This document shows positions 51,625 through 62,960 of a stretch of 64,000 nt of DNA, piece by piece. The stretch covers positions 130,936,266 to 131,000,265 of the forward strand of contig NC_089491.1 in the NCBI RefSeq assembly GCF_036850765.1, read 5' to 3'. The stretch comes from Saccopteryx bilineata (lineage: Eukaryota > Chordata > Mammalia > Chiroptera > Emballonuridae). The notes under the pieces are model-generated. The model searched no databases, was not told where the DNA came from, and saw only the letters and a list, made by a program, of their open reading frames with translations. Each line of letters opens with the position of its first letter. Positions within the stretch are counted from its first letter, which is position 1. The position numbers were made by a program, and so were the translations under genes.

Positions 51625-52838
51625 TTTTATGTCTTTCTCCGGTTCCAATAAGAATTAATCAATATTACTAATTTGAGTATAATTATTTTGAACTACTATT
51701 TACATTTCACATTGATTAACTTTTCATGTCCTTGCTAAGAACATTTTGTGTATAATTATTCAATTCAATCCTACAACAGTAGCTGAGAACAGTTAGCTCT
51801 CAATAACATGTTATCAGGTGAATGAGTCCTCAAGAGACAGATGCCCTTAGTGAGGAATTAGAGTTGGAAATAGGAATAGCACTTTAAAATTATGTAAAGG
51901 TAGCCAATGATGAGAACTGGTAAACACAAATCATTGAACAATTACCTTCTGAGGTGAAATGCAATGTAACAAGACTGAGGCAGAACTGAAAACAGCTGAG
52001 GAAAGATCATGCTGGACAGAAAGTAGTTGTAAGTACCAAAACTCAAAAGTGACATAGGACTTGTTGGGTCACGATCCGAAAAAAGGCCAGTACTGTACAT
52101 CCACTATATTTAATTTAAAAATACAAAAAAGTCCAGTATGGCTAGAGCTTAGTGGAAGGACGTAAACTTGTGAAGTAATAAGCAAGAATTGAATCTGGTT
52201 TTTATTTTAAGTCTCTGGGGGGTAAATTGGGACTGTAGGATATCACATGATCTGATTTACATTTTTAAAAGATGACTTTGTCTTCTGGGTGGAGACTGAG
52301 GTAAAAGAAGGACAAAAATGGAAACAAGTTAGGAAGCTCCTGTAGGAATCCAGACAACAACAGCTGATTGTAGCTTCAAAAAGGACCCTATCACAGAAAC
52401 ACAGAATTTTAGAACTCAAAAGACCTTGCAAGTCATTCAATCAAACTTTTTCTATATAGAGAAGTTAACTTGTTCAAGGTTTCCTGGCCAGAGCCAGCGA
52501 GACAACTGAAACTTAGGACACCCAGGTCAAAGTTATCACCACTATGTGTAGAATCAAAGGTTTAACAACCAACCAAAATTAGCATATCATTTTTCAGATT
52601 TATCCCTCATGCTCAAAGTAATCAGCTATAACTTATGAGTAAAATGAAATGTGTTCTATTTGAGCACAGAAAAGTGTGTAACAGGACTTGTTGGGGAGTA
52701 AAATGTGCAAGTACTCTCAACTCACAGTGCTTTGTGATGAAACTTTTAATACCATAATCTGTTAGACAGTATCAACTTATCTTCACACAGGACCTTCTGG
52801 TGGACAGGATCTATCATGAGAGCATCACAAGTGCTTTT
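51625..52838. other. Intron 1 stretch, possible old LINE relic
   Basis: The text around 52250-52350 (GATCTGATTTACATTTTTAA, then TAGGAAGCTCCTGTAGG) resembles an old mammalian interspersed repeat. I cannot name the family. No gene seen. Confidence 0.4.
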
Positions 52839-52854
52839 AAAAGAGAAGTTTGTC

Positions 52855-53198
52855 GCCTGACCAGGCAGTGGCGCAGTGGATAGAGCGTCGGACTGGGATG
52901 CGGAAGACCCAGGTTCGAGACCCCGAGGTCACCAGCTTGAGCGCGGGCTCATCTGGTTTGAGCAAAAGCTCACCAGCTTGAAACCAAGGTCGCTGGCTCC
53001 AGCAAGGGGTTACTTGGTCTGCTGAAGGCCCGCGGTCAAGGCACATATGAGAAAGCAATCAATGAACAACTAAGGTGTTGCAACGCACAATGAAAAACTA
53101 ATGATTGATGCTTCTCATCTCTCTCCATTCCTGCCTGTCCCTGTCTATCCCTCTCTCTGACTCACTCTCTGTCTCTGTAAAAAAAAAAAAAAAAAAAA
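52855..53198 (+). mobile_element. SINE-B, full length and young
   Basis: A perfect 16-bp duplication aaaagagaagtttgtc flanks it (52839-52854 and 53199-53214). The head, B box and poly(A) tail are intact. Confidence 0.93.
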
Positions 53199-54399
53199 AA
53201 AAGAGAAGTTTGTCATTCCTGTTCAAACCAGAACTCTAAATTAAAGAGTGGTAACAGTAGCCCAGCTCATTGGAACAAGACCCTCTTATCATCCTTACTC
53301 TTTCCTGCCGTCTCACCTCTACATTGTTTATCATCACCACCATCACTTTCATGTAAACAATACAAAAATGTTATTAATGTTCTGTTGTTAAAAGCTTGCA
53401 AATTCGTCTTCTCTTTGTTAAAAGATGAAGTAAGGTGACTGGACTCTTGGAAGACAAAAACAAGCTTAAATATAAAAATCCTGAAATAGACAAAATTTCA
53501 AACAACTTTTTTTTTAAACTAGCTGCTAAAACTGCGTAAGCAATAGCCAGGGGTAACCATGTGACTAATTTGGATGTTCTGGACATAACATATGATCTCA
53601 GTTATGTTCCCCAGTTCAGAACAGACAGAGAAGCCTACCAGTTAATTATTTAATATAGGGAGAACCAGAGCTGCTTATTAAATTCCCTTCCTTACTGTGG
53701 GATTAAGCACCACCAGGCTTGTTGTTCTATGTTTAATCTCTGAAGAGACCCTGAAATTAGCAGTTTTACACTGACTCCTCCTTATACCACACTCCACACC
53801 CCTTTCTCTTCCTCCAAAGTCAATTCTGTTCTTTCAAGTAGTGATGCGCAGACTCAATACCCTCTCTTTCCTCCCAGAGAACACATCAATTATATCCCTA
53901 GGGAAATAAATGGCACTAAATTTGTAAGAAATTGAGTACAGTATAAACTATAATTTACCTTCTTCCATAATCTTAAATTTATTACCTGAACCAAATGCAC
54001 ATTAGCCTAAAAATCCTTTAAAATTGGAAGCTGTCCTATGACAAGAGGTTTATAAAGTTGTTTAACAAAAATTGCTACAACTGTTCTTAAACATGATAAA
54101 ACTACTATCCAAGTGATCCATTATCACTTATTTTATTAAACTAGAATTGGAAAAAGTCCATAGCTTCATGATAAAAAAGCTACCACGTATCTTAAAATTG
54201 TGAAAGTCAACTATTATCTTAAAAATCTGCTCCCTTGAGGTTAGGCCAAAACTTAGACACACATGCAATTTACCTATGAGTAATTAGGTATACAAAACAA
54301 GAATTAAAACAAACAAACAAAGGATTAAAAGAAAAACAATTACCTAATCCATCACTGTGATTAAAAGTTGAATAGACTATTCAAAAGACTGCAAACTGA

Positions 54400-54768
54400 G
54401 GCCCTGGCTGGTTGGCTCAGTGGCAGAGTGTTGGCCTGGCGTGCAGGAGTCCTGGGTTCGATTCCCGGCCAGGGCACACAGGAGAAGCGCCCATCTGCTT
54501 CTCCACTCCTCCCCCTCTCTTTCCTCTCTTTCTCTTCCCCTCCTGCAGCCAAGGCTCCACTGGAGCAAAGTTGGCCCGGGCACTGGGGATGGCTCCATGG
54601 CCTCTGCCTCAGGCACTAGAGTGGCTCTGGTCGCAACAGAGCGATGCCCCAGATGGGCAGAGCATCGCCCCCTGGTGGGGATGCCGGGTGGATCCTGGTC
54701 GGGTGCATGTGGGAGTCTATCTGACTGCCTCCCCGTTTCCAACTTTGGGGGGAAAAAAAAAAAAAAGC
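54400..54768 (+). mobile_element. SINE-A, two-unit form
   Basis: The duplication ctgcaaactga flanks it (54389-54399 and 54769-54779). Head and body are well preserved. Open frames crossing it on both strands are SINE text. Confidence 0.92.
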
Positions 54769-55267
54769 CTGCAAACTGAATGACAGTAAATACATTTATT
54801 TGCAATAAAACTAAAAGTGTTGCTTATTTAGCTGTTTAATAAATCAGTCACCTAAAATTTAAAAACCATGTATAAAAAGACTACACAGAAATTAAACCTA
54901 AAATGTTTCTATATTAAGAGATTTCAAGATAAAGCACAGGAAAACACTGCCTCACATTTATCTAGTTCTTATACTTCTCTTTCCCTCCAAAAACAAACAA
55001 ACAAAATAAATCAAAAGTGATGTTAAACACTCAGAGCACAGCATGGAAAAATAAGCAATACCAAAAGAAAAAAGTGAATAACCAGACAGACAGTGGGACT
55101 ATCTTATTAATAGCCTTTTCAGGTAAATGTGGATATTTTCCCTTTATATTACAACAAGAGCTGACAATTGGTTGCAACATATGGGAATAAGAAACGATAT
55201 CAATAAACTTTATGTTCTCTTTAACATTAAAATCCACTAGTCCAACTAAAACTTCGGAAGACTTTCT

Positions 55268-55445
55268 GGCCCTGACCGCTAACTCAAGTTGATTAGAGCA
55301 TTGTCCTCATATGCCAAGGTTGTAGGTTCCATTCCTGGTCAGAGAACATACAAGAATCAACCAATGAATGCATAAATAGTGGAACAACACTATTTTGTGG
55401 AACAACAAATTGATGTCTCTCTCAAATCAATAAATAAAAAATATT
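55268..55445 (+). mobile_element. SINE-C
   Basis: GTTCCATTCCTGGTCAG, ACATACAAGAATC and a repeated GTGGAACAACA mark a slightly duplicated copy. Confidence 0.75.
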
Positions 55446-57615
55446 AAAAATTTCTTACACATGTGTAGTTTTGTGATGCATTAGTCACTTGGAAAATATT
55501 GGTTCAAAGTTATCCAGATCTTCAAATACTGACATATTTCATTACATATTATTTTTTTTTAAATTTCCATGTTCATGATTATTACCAATATCATCAGGAA
55601 AAATCTTTGAAACATTGATAAGTTGTCAAGAGCACAGAGTGACTGGTACAAGTTTTCCAAAACTCTAATTTTTCACTTGAAAACTAGACCTTTGTCACTG
55701 ACCATAAATATTGTCAATCTTTACCTTAAAGGCTCACTTTACTTTTGAGAAAAACATCAGCCTTATATCCAAATCCAAACAACCAGTTTGTCAGGCATTC
55801 TTTCAAGTAAAAATAGTGGTCATGAAATAGCGGCCACTGCAACTTGCAATTCAAATAACCATACAAATCCTTTTCCTAGAGACAACCATGGCAGCAAGAA
55901 GTTTTAAGTGTACTTTTCATTTTGTTACAGTACATTAAAACGATGTGTACCAGAATTGAGATTTGATTTAAAAAGGTTTACTTCTTCAAGTGCATTTAGG
56001 TGACGGTTTTAAGGTTCATTTATTTATTTATTTATTTTTAATTGTGAGTGCACGGCAGTGAGGAATATAATGATTACTGATACAGTGTGATGCTCTGACC
56101 TGATTCATTCTAAGGTGCCAGAAGTTTTACCTACCATTATTTTGTATCACTGGTACAAATTTAACACAGGGAAAAGGCAAATATATCTCAGTATTACTGT
56201 AAAAATGGTTTTGTACTTGAAGACTCCCTGAAAATGTCTAGGCAATCTCCAGAATTCCCTGGACCATACTTTGAAAATCACTGAGCTAGACAATTTATTT
56301 GTTAAACTGTTCACAATCACAATTATTTTTTCATTCATACCTTAATGGGAATCTTAAATAATCAAATCAACTTCAACTGGGAGTGGCAATGCTACAGAGG
56401 AACAAAAGCTTTATAATAAACAAGAACTAACAGCATATTAGTATATTCTTTTATAAGCATTTATGAATAATACTCCATTTAATCCTCAACAACTCAAAGT
56501 ATATTATGTCATCTTTCCCACTGAGGAAGCAAGGCAGTAGGAAAGATTCCGAAAGGGAAGTACAAATTGTGCCTAAAAATTCTAGTAGGATTACAAGTGA
56601 CACTAACTTTCTTCTTTATATTTTTTCATATTCTAAATACTTTAACAAAAAAATTAGAAAGACATACATATTTGAAAACTCAACCAGTCTTACCAATACA
56701 AATTCAGTATACTATCCCAGTTTAACAATTTTAAGAGTAGAAAATACACATTTATATACTTCATCCCTAACCTTATTATCTATACAGTACAGAATTCAAG
56801 ATATCCTGACGGATTCCTGAGTTTTGCTATTGTCACCAGAGAGCTTAATAATAAGAATCTTAGAAGCAGCAGCTATATCTGCTTCTTTATGTTATATTAG
56901 CAATAGTAATAGTCACACTGCAACCTTAAAACACACACTAACAGTTGGAGGTAATTTGCGTATCATTTTGACTTCTAAAAACTATTAATTAAGTAAAAAG
57001 AAGTTATAGTAATAGTCTTTATTAATACTTAGTTTCATTAACTAAAAACTTTTTACAAAGTCATCCAACTTTATTTTTTAGAATAAAGTGACTTCAAAAA
57101 TGATTTTAATGAGGACAGATTTTAGAAGATACAGATAATTAATTTTTATTTTATGTAACATTTTCCATTTCCTCTTCAGGAGCTTTTGCCAAAAACTGCT
57201 ATTAAATGGACAAAACAGATTTTCTTCCATCTTTTTTTCCTTCCTACAAGATGAAAGCAACCGATAGAGGTAGCCCACCAACAGTTTCCAATGGGGCAAT
57301 CATTCAGTTTACTACATATTTTCAAAATAAGATTACTTAACAAAATGCTAAGTTTTAAACATAGGAACAATTTTATTAAAATAATATATTAAAAAAAAAC
57401 ATATTTACTGAAATTTTCAAACCAACTACTAAGAAAATCAGCAACAGCTCTGTGATGTAGTAAAAGTGATGATTTTAAGTCAATGATTTAAAGTAATCAA
57501 AATTATTTATAACTTTCAACAGATGCTCTCATCCTTTAAAAAAACATTTAGTCCCCCACCACTGGAAAAAATTACCTACAACTTATTTCATGAGATCAGA
57601 ATCCAGTTTATATTT
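55446..57615. other. Intron 1 stretch without recognised element
   Basis: About 2.2 kb of AT-rich sequence with a TTTA repeat near 56019-56040. No gene or named repeat recognised. Confidence 0.5.
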
Positions 57616-57630
57616 AAAAAGTCTCACTGA

Positions 57631-57923
57631 ATAAGTAAATCAGAAAAAACCAGGAACTGCATTACTCCATACGTAGGTGGGACATAAAAACGAGTATAAG
57701 AGACATTGATAAGAGTGCGGTGGTTGGGGGGGGGGGGAGGCAGAGGGAAAGGGGGAGGGGCACAAAGAAAACTAGATAGAAGGTGACAGAGGACAATCTG
57801 ACTTTGGGTGTTGGGTATGCAACATAATTGAATGACAAGATAACCTGGACATGTTTTCTTTGAATATATGTACCCTGATTTATTGATGTCACCCCATTAA
57901 AAAAATAAAATTAAAAAATAAAT
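57631..57923 (+). mobile_element. 5'-truncated LINE-1 3' end
   Basis: The segment ends GTCACCCCATT and an A-rich tail, as mammalian L1 3' UTRs do, with a G-rich stretch earlier at 57727-57738. A 15-bp duplication (aaaaagtctcactga) flanks it at 57616-57630 and 57924-57938. It carries no ORF. Confidence 0.82.
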
Positions 57924-58606
57924 AAAAAGTCTCACTGATAAAGCCTGTATATAGTAACATTAACTACAAAATATAAAACAACATAATTACAAGAGAAACC
58001 TCAAGGAACCATTCAATGTAAAACTCAAAAGCAGAACATTAGATAATTACTCTCTATGATCAGAGAGACTAAGATTCTTAATTTAAAAGTGAATATATTT
58101 CTAGTACTCAAGTACCTCATATGCAATCAAATGATTTTAAGCATAGTAAGACTCTAGAATATTTTTCTTTAGAATAGAAACCAGATGAAAATTCTGCAAT
58201 TTTTGTGGCATATATTTTTCTTTTGATAAGTAATTTAAAAATTATTTAAAAACCTGGTCCATTCTTTCTTCTCAATTTTCACTTCTTTTATAAGTTTTAA
58301 GCCTCCTTGGAAACATGAGTTTAAAAATTTTTGATCCTCTAGTAATGCAAAGCAAAGACTCTTTCTAAATTGCTACTGAAATAATCAGTTGCTATGTACC
58401 CTTAATTTGACTAATATGAGTAATAAACACACCACTGTTAGGCTGTAATCTTTAAGTTAGTGGTACATTTTAATAATTGATTTCAATTTTTAAAAGGCAG
58501 CAAAGAAGTTCCCCATAACCTTTCTTCTTTAAAATAGAAATCTAGGACTTAAAAGGATTGCTTTTATAATCAGTACTCTACTAGGTTCAATGAGACTAAC
58601 AGATTA

Positions 58607-58717
58607 CAGGGTGGGGCAAAAGTAGGTTTACAGTCATTTGTATGGAAAAATACTATAATTAATAAATACAATAAGCTGTTTTGCATACAACTGCAAACCT
58701 ATTTTTGCCTCACCCTG
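58607..58717. mobile_element. Mariner-type MITE, copy 2
   Basis: It has the same inverted repeats as the copy at 18338-18456 (CAGGGTGGGGCAAAAG, then TTTTTGCCTCACCCTG), with flanking TA. The element is 111 bp and can fold into one hairpin. Confidence 0.88.
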
Positions 58718-59023
58718 TATATATTTCAAGCTAGTTTTTACTGCAAATGTATAAATTCATTCTATGTAGATACTGCTTACACTGCATTCAACAGATTTCC
58801 AAAGAACTAATAAATGAAGACTTAAGTCCTCAAAAGGTAATTAGTACCTTTCAAAACTATTGTAAAATATCAAAGATGGTGAAAAATACTAGGCTTTCAG
58901 CACAAGGATAGGGCATGGTAGTACTCCTGTTTACTGGAAAACCTGTCCTATGTTACAATGAATCATTATCATCAGCCAAAATGTTTCTCAATTAAAAAAA
59001 AAAAATCTAAAAAGGTAAACTTC

Positions 59024-59400
59024 AGGCTCTGCTCAGCGGTTAAGCCTGGGCCCCACATGCCTGGGCCCAACATGTGGAAGTCCCTGGTTTGATTCCCTGT
59101 GAGGGCACACAGAAGAAGCGACCACCTGCTTCTCCACCCTCCCCCTTCTCTCTCTTTCCTCCTCTCTGGCAGCCATGCCTCATTGGAGCAAGTTGGCCCT
59201 GGGTGCTGAAGATGGCACTATGGCCTCCCCTCAGATGCTAAGATAGCTCAGTTGCCAAGCAATGGAGCAACAGCCCCAGACAGGCAGAGCACTGACCCCT
59301 AGTGGGCCTGCCATATGGATCGGGGTGGTGCACATGCAGGAGTCCACGTCTCAGCCTCCCGGCCCCTCACTTAATAATAAAAGGAAATAAGTAAAAAAAA
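59024..59400 (+). mobile_element. SINE-A, old and diverged
   Basis: CTCAGCGGTTAAGC, then GGTTTGATTCCCTGTG and CACCTGCTTCTCCACCC keep the family order. The tail ends in (GAAA)n. Confidence 0.78.
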
Positions 59401-60324
59401 AAGAAAGAAAGAAAAAAGATAAACTTTAGCCTATCTCTAAGACCATACATAGAGTCCTCAAAAAATGATAGTGGGGGGAAAAACAAAAATCAGGGTACTG
59501 GTATGTTTTTAGTCAGAACCTTATACAGTCTCAAAAAGTTTAAGAAAGAACAATCTTTATTAAGTTTTTCCAGACCGAACATGTGACACCATTGTCATAA
59601 TGGAAAAAACAGCTTTTTAGTTCATAAATACTAAACTATTCCCAGTACCAGTTAAACCTAGACAGTACAGATCAATACTCACCCTCTTATCAATACACAC
59701 ACAGGGAAACATTATTTTAAGTCTTTAGGAAAATTATGCATGCATATCAGTAAGATCCTGATATTCAATAATAAAACTGCCTATACTTTTTTAGGGGGGA
59801 AAGAAATGACACCTTTGTAAAATCAGCCAAATTCTCTTTGTGTCAGATCCAATTCCACTAATTTTACTCCCTTTACAGATATTTATCAAGTACTTACAAC
59901 TAAAAAGAAAACTGAACATGAGCAGTTTCTCATCCATATCTTAAAACTTTATATTTAAAACATGTCTCATTAGTTATCATGTTATCCATCTCACAGACCT
60001 ACCAAGCTTGAATTATATTTGAAGATATACTTGATAAGATCCCTATGTACATGGATCAAGGTTTTCTTTTTATAATCAATTCTTTAGTAGGCCCTCCTCA
60101 CAAGGTAGCTTCTTGCCATAGGGGCTCACCTCCCCTACATATAACTAAGAGAAAATATTGAAATTCTATATAGTAAAAGAATTGTTTTGAAGATACAATG
60201 GAAATCAAGTTGTAATGTTAAAGATTCCAAAGTCATGTGGAAATGTTTCTTTTTGAAGGAATACAAGGTCCTCTTCCAAATATCCTCTTTAAATGTTCAT
60301 TACAATTAATTCCTAAATCTAAAT

Positions 60325-60600
60325 GCTAAACACTTACTATGTGCACAGGCAAGGTTCTAGGAAAGAAGAATACAGTGGAGAATGAAAGGAATCAAGTCCC
60401 TACCCTCACGGTGCTTACACTTAAAGAACTGGTATTGTCTATGTGCAAGGTTCCACGACAGTGCTTTGGGGCATACAAAGAACACATCCTGTCCCTGGAG
60501 TTTACAATTTAGTGTAATACATAACAAAAATACATACAAAGATATCAGAAGATAGGAAGTGATAATGTGTCATAGACAGGAAAAGAGATGACTTTCAAAG
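60325..60600 (+). mobile_element. L2 LINE 3' fragment
   Basis: ACACTTACTATGTGCACAGG, GGTTCTAGG and CCTACCCTCACGGTGCTTAC follow the L2 3' end pattern, partly duplicated within the segment. Confidence 0.65.
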
Positions 60601-61094
60601 GCGGGGGTGGGGAGGCAAAAGACAAGAGCATTCCCTTTCATACCCCATTTTAAAATCAAGCCAATTTATTATTGGGCTCTTCAGTTGTATCCTGACACCT
60701 GACACATTAAAACCAAACTGGCTACATGTATTTCAAAGATTTATTTTGGGGAATCCTCAAATAAGGCAGCCTCACAATTTACTGTGAATGCCAAACAAGA
60801 AAATGCAGGTGAAAACACTGTGTAGTGCAGGGAAGCATGAATGGATTTAAATAAAACCATCCTCAGGGCTGTGTCCTTAAAGTTACTTAAGCTCCTGGGT
60901 AGCAATGTCCTCTTAAACGTGAAATGAAACTACCCAAGTGGTTCTTCCACAATATTTGACTAAGGTACCCCCTTTTCTTGGGTATGATGAGAATACCAGC
61001 CTCTGTAAATGTATGAAAATGCTGTATTTCTTCCTCTAGATTCCCTATTATGGATAGACTACTCTCCCAAAAATAAGGACCACTAACTACATAG

Positions 61095-61185
61095 TTTTAC
61101 CTTATCTTTCCTAGGCCTCAGTTTCCTCCTCCATAAAATGAGAGGGTGGGACTGAATGATTTCAATGGTTCTTTCCGGGCCTTAA
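61095..61185 (+). mobile_element. MIR-family fragment
   Basis: CCTCAGTTTCCTCCTCC followed by ATAAAATGAGAGGGTGG resembles the MIR core, probably a MIR3-type. Confidence 0.55.
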
Positions 61186-62279
61186 AAAGTCCCATGACTC
61201 CATTATGACTCAAATACTATACAAGAGTCAGCTTTTGGGAGTGAAATGAACTTGACGTTAAATAATCGGCTTCCCTTTTTATAAGTTACTTCTTACTAAG
61301 ATAAAGTTCTGTTGAGCAAGTCGAAACAGCATTTTAATTACAAAAAAAGAGGGGGGTGAAAAATAAATTTTCAAGAAGCTTTAAGTTGTAACACTCGGTA
61401 TCTATTACAGGCTACTAGTAAAACAAAAATTCAAGTACCGAACTAATTTTAAAATATTAAAATTAACCTTCATTTAGTGTCAACTTTCTACCCCGTTAAA
61501 ATTGTTTTCCGGTTACTGTAAAACAGAGTTGCTTCTGTTCCTAAGTAACAGGAGTTAGCAGGGCAAAAATGTTTTTGCAAACTAATAATTTTCCCAAACT
61601 AATAAAGAGAGGCTGGGAGTGGAGCAGGCGAAGGGAAAGCAGTATCATCTGCTTAAACTAGCAAGGCTTCCGAAAGCCATCAGTTTTTTCAGAAGAAGAA
61701 TCCGGATGGCCCGGTTCACTGGGGGCAGCTTTTAACTAAAATTCAAGGCGCTGACAGCCAGTTTTAGGATTAGACACATCGAGATGGCGAAAAAGAGGAC
61801 AAACTTCCTGGATTTTCTCTCTTACTGTAAGAGAAAGAGATTTCCTCTGCTGACGGAGGGAAAGGCCCCTTTAACAGTTTTTCTCTACGCGGTGGTGGCT
61901 GCCAGACTAGGTGGGGCTCCCTCCGCTGCCGTACTCCTGCCACTTCCCGCAACAAATGGAGCAAACCGGCCCCGTTTCAGGCAAACTTTTTCCCTGTCGG
62001 GCTCGAGCCTGCAGGGCGCCGGGGAGTGGTTTCCCCCGAACGCTCCTCGCCCTGGCTCGAGGCTGGGGGAAGCTGGGTCTTCGCAAAAGACAACTTTCTG
62101 GTTTCCATCCTAACTTCCACCCATACCCGGGAGGGAACCGAGGCGGCCAGCGAGGGGGTTCCGGGACGGGGACGAGTCCTCCGGGGAGCCGCGCAGACGA
62201 CAGGCAAGGGGAGAGGCTGCAGCCGCGGGCGGGCTGGAGGGAGCGGGCGCGGGGGGTGGGGGGGTCCTCGGGCTCTCAC

Positions 62280-62620
62280 TTCCTCCGCCATATTTCAGAC
62301 ATTTGACCCCTTCCGCAAAGCGCGCTGTTCCCCCGCGGCGGCGGCAGCGGCTCGCCCCCGCCGGCCCGAGAGGCAGCGCGCCGGCCGGCCGGGCGCCAGG
62401 CCTTCGCACCACCTGCCGCGCTCCCGGAGACTGCCGTCTACGCCGCCGGGGCCCCTGACCGCCGCGCGCGCCCCGCCCGGCCCGCGCCGCACCCCACCCG
62501 CGCCCCTCAGCCGGCGCTGGGCCCCCGCCCCGTACGGCTGCCGCCGCCACCGCTCCTTTCAGCAGCCACGCACGCACTCTGCGAACCTCTCACGCTGTCA
62601 CCGGGTCCCCGTAGGCAGCG
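62280..62620 (-). other. RAP1B: RAP1B exon 1, non-coding (predicted)
   Basis: The exon lies in the CpG island. Its 3' end is predicted at 62280, where GGCGGAGGAA is followed by the donor GTGAGAG. The 5' end is a guess between the CRE near 62740 and the GC-rich body. A YY1-like motif AAATATGGCGG overlaps the last bases and contains an ATG with A at -3 and G at +4. A first non-coding exon far upstream of the ATG exon matches the known RAP1B gene structure. The donor and the start need transcript evidence. Confidence 0.6.
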
Positions 62621-62739
62621 TTGTCCCGCGCCTCGCGCTCCCTCTGGGTCGCTGCTCCCGGCGCCACGGCTGTCCTGCACTATCGTCGCTCCGGCTGGTT
62701 TACACGCCTGACTCTGGGCGAGGTTTGGCGGTGTCGCCT

Positions 62740-62747
62740 TGACGTCA
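62740..62747. promoter_or_regulatory. Palindromic cAMP response element
   Basis: The sequence TGACGTCA is a perfect CRE, the binding site of CREB/ATF factors, within the CpG-island promoter. Rap1 proteins act downstream of cAMP through EPAC, so a cAMP-responsive promoter would be a plausible feedback. Occupancy is not shown by the sequence. Confidence 0.6.
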
Positions 62748-62799
62748 GGCGTTCAGCCTCGCTCTCGCTTCCGTCCGCGGGCGGGGCGCGGCCCGGGAA

Positions 62800-62810
62800 G
62801 GGGCGGGGCC
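62800..62810. promoter_or_regulatory. GC box (Sp1-type)
   Basis: The core GGGGCGGGGCC matches the Sp1/KLF consensus and lies upstream of the predicted RAP1B start. Confidence 0.5.
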
Positions 62811-62960
62811 GAGGGGTGGGGCGAAGGGAGCCGAGGGGCGGAGCACTCCGTGCCGTCGCTGCGCCGGCCGGACACGCGCGGCGCCCTCGCGGCTTCTCCT
62901 CGGTGATGTTGCTCTCCGCCCCACCGCCCCTTCAGCCTTTCCTCAGCCTGCTTGCTCGCG

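Larger units (their letters stand above)
19353..62279 (-). other. RAP1B intron 1 (about 43 kb)
   Basis: The intron runs from donor GTGAGAG to acceptor TTTAATAG. It holds many SINEs, several hAT elements, a mariner MITE, a Tigger-like element, one L1 end, one LTR candidate and old MIR/L2 pieces, listed separately. Stretches with no recognised element include 29200-29888, 30590-31800, 32590-33560, 35003-35783, 37350-38264, 47700-48381, 53215-54388, 57940-58604 and 59401-60320. No CDS could be supported anywhere in it. Confidence 0.75.
61900..62960. other. CpG island
   Basis: This roughly 1-kb block is strongly GC-rich with many CpG dinucleotides, in sharp contrast to the AT-rich surroundings. 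It spans the predicted RAP1B promoter, exon 1 and the start of intron 1. Long open frames cross it on both strands because GC-rich DNA has few stop codons; I do not consider them genes. Confidence 0.85.
62621..62960 (-). promoter_or_regulatory. RAP1B: RAP1B CpG-island promoter
   Basis: This is the GC-rich, CpG-dense upstream side of the predicted first exon. It holds a full palindromic CRE at 62740-62747 and GC boxes near 62781-62786 and 62800-62810. No TATA box is evident, which fits a broad housekeeping promoter. A second gene transcribed the other way from the same island cannot be excluded, but I see no exon for one. Confidence 0.65.

Noticed and set aside
54377..54805. Minus-strand open frame of 142 codons, with similar frames at 1026-1510, 2665-3177, 3495-3863, 9819-10121 and 40502-40876
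   Set aside because: All lie within SINE-A copies and repeat the same text. They are translations of the GC-rich SINE body, not genes.
62026..62742. Plus-strand open frame of 238 codons, and a minus-strand frame of 155 codons at 62110-62577
   Set aside because: The CpG island has few stop codons by composition. The translations are low-complexity R/P/G/A-rich, and the region is the RAP1B promoter and first exon.
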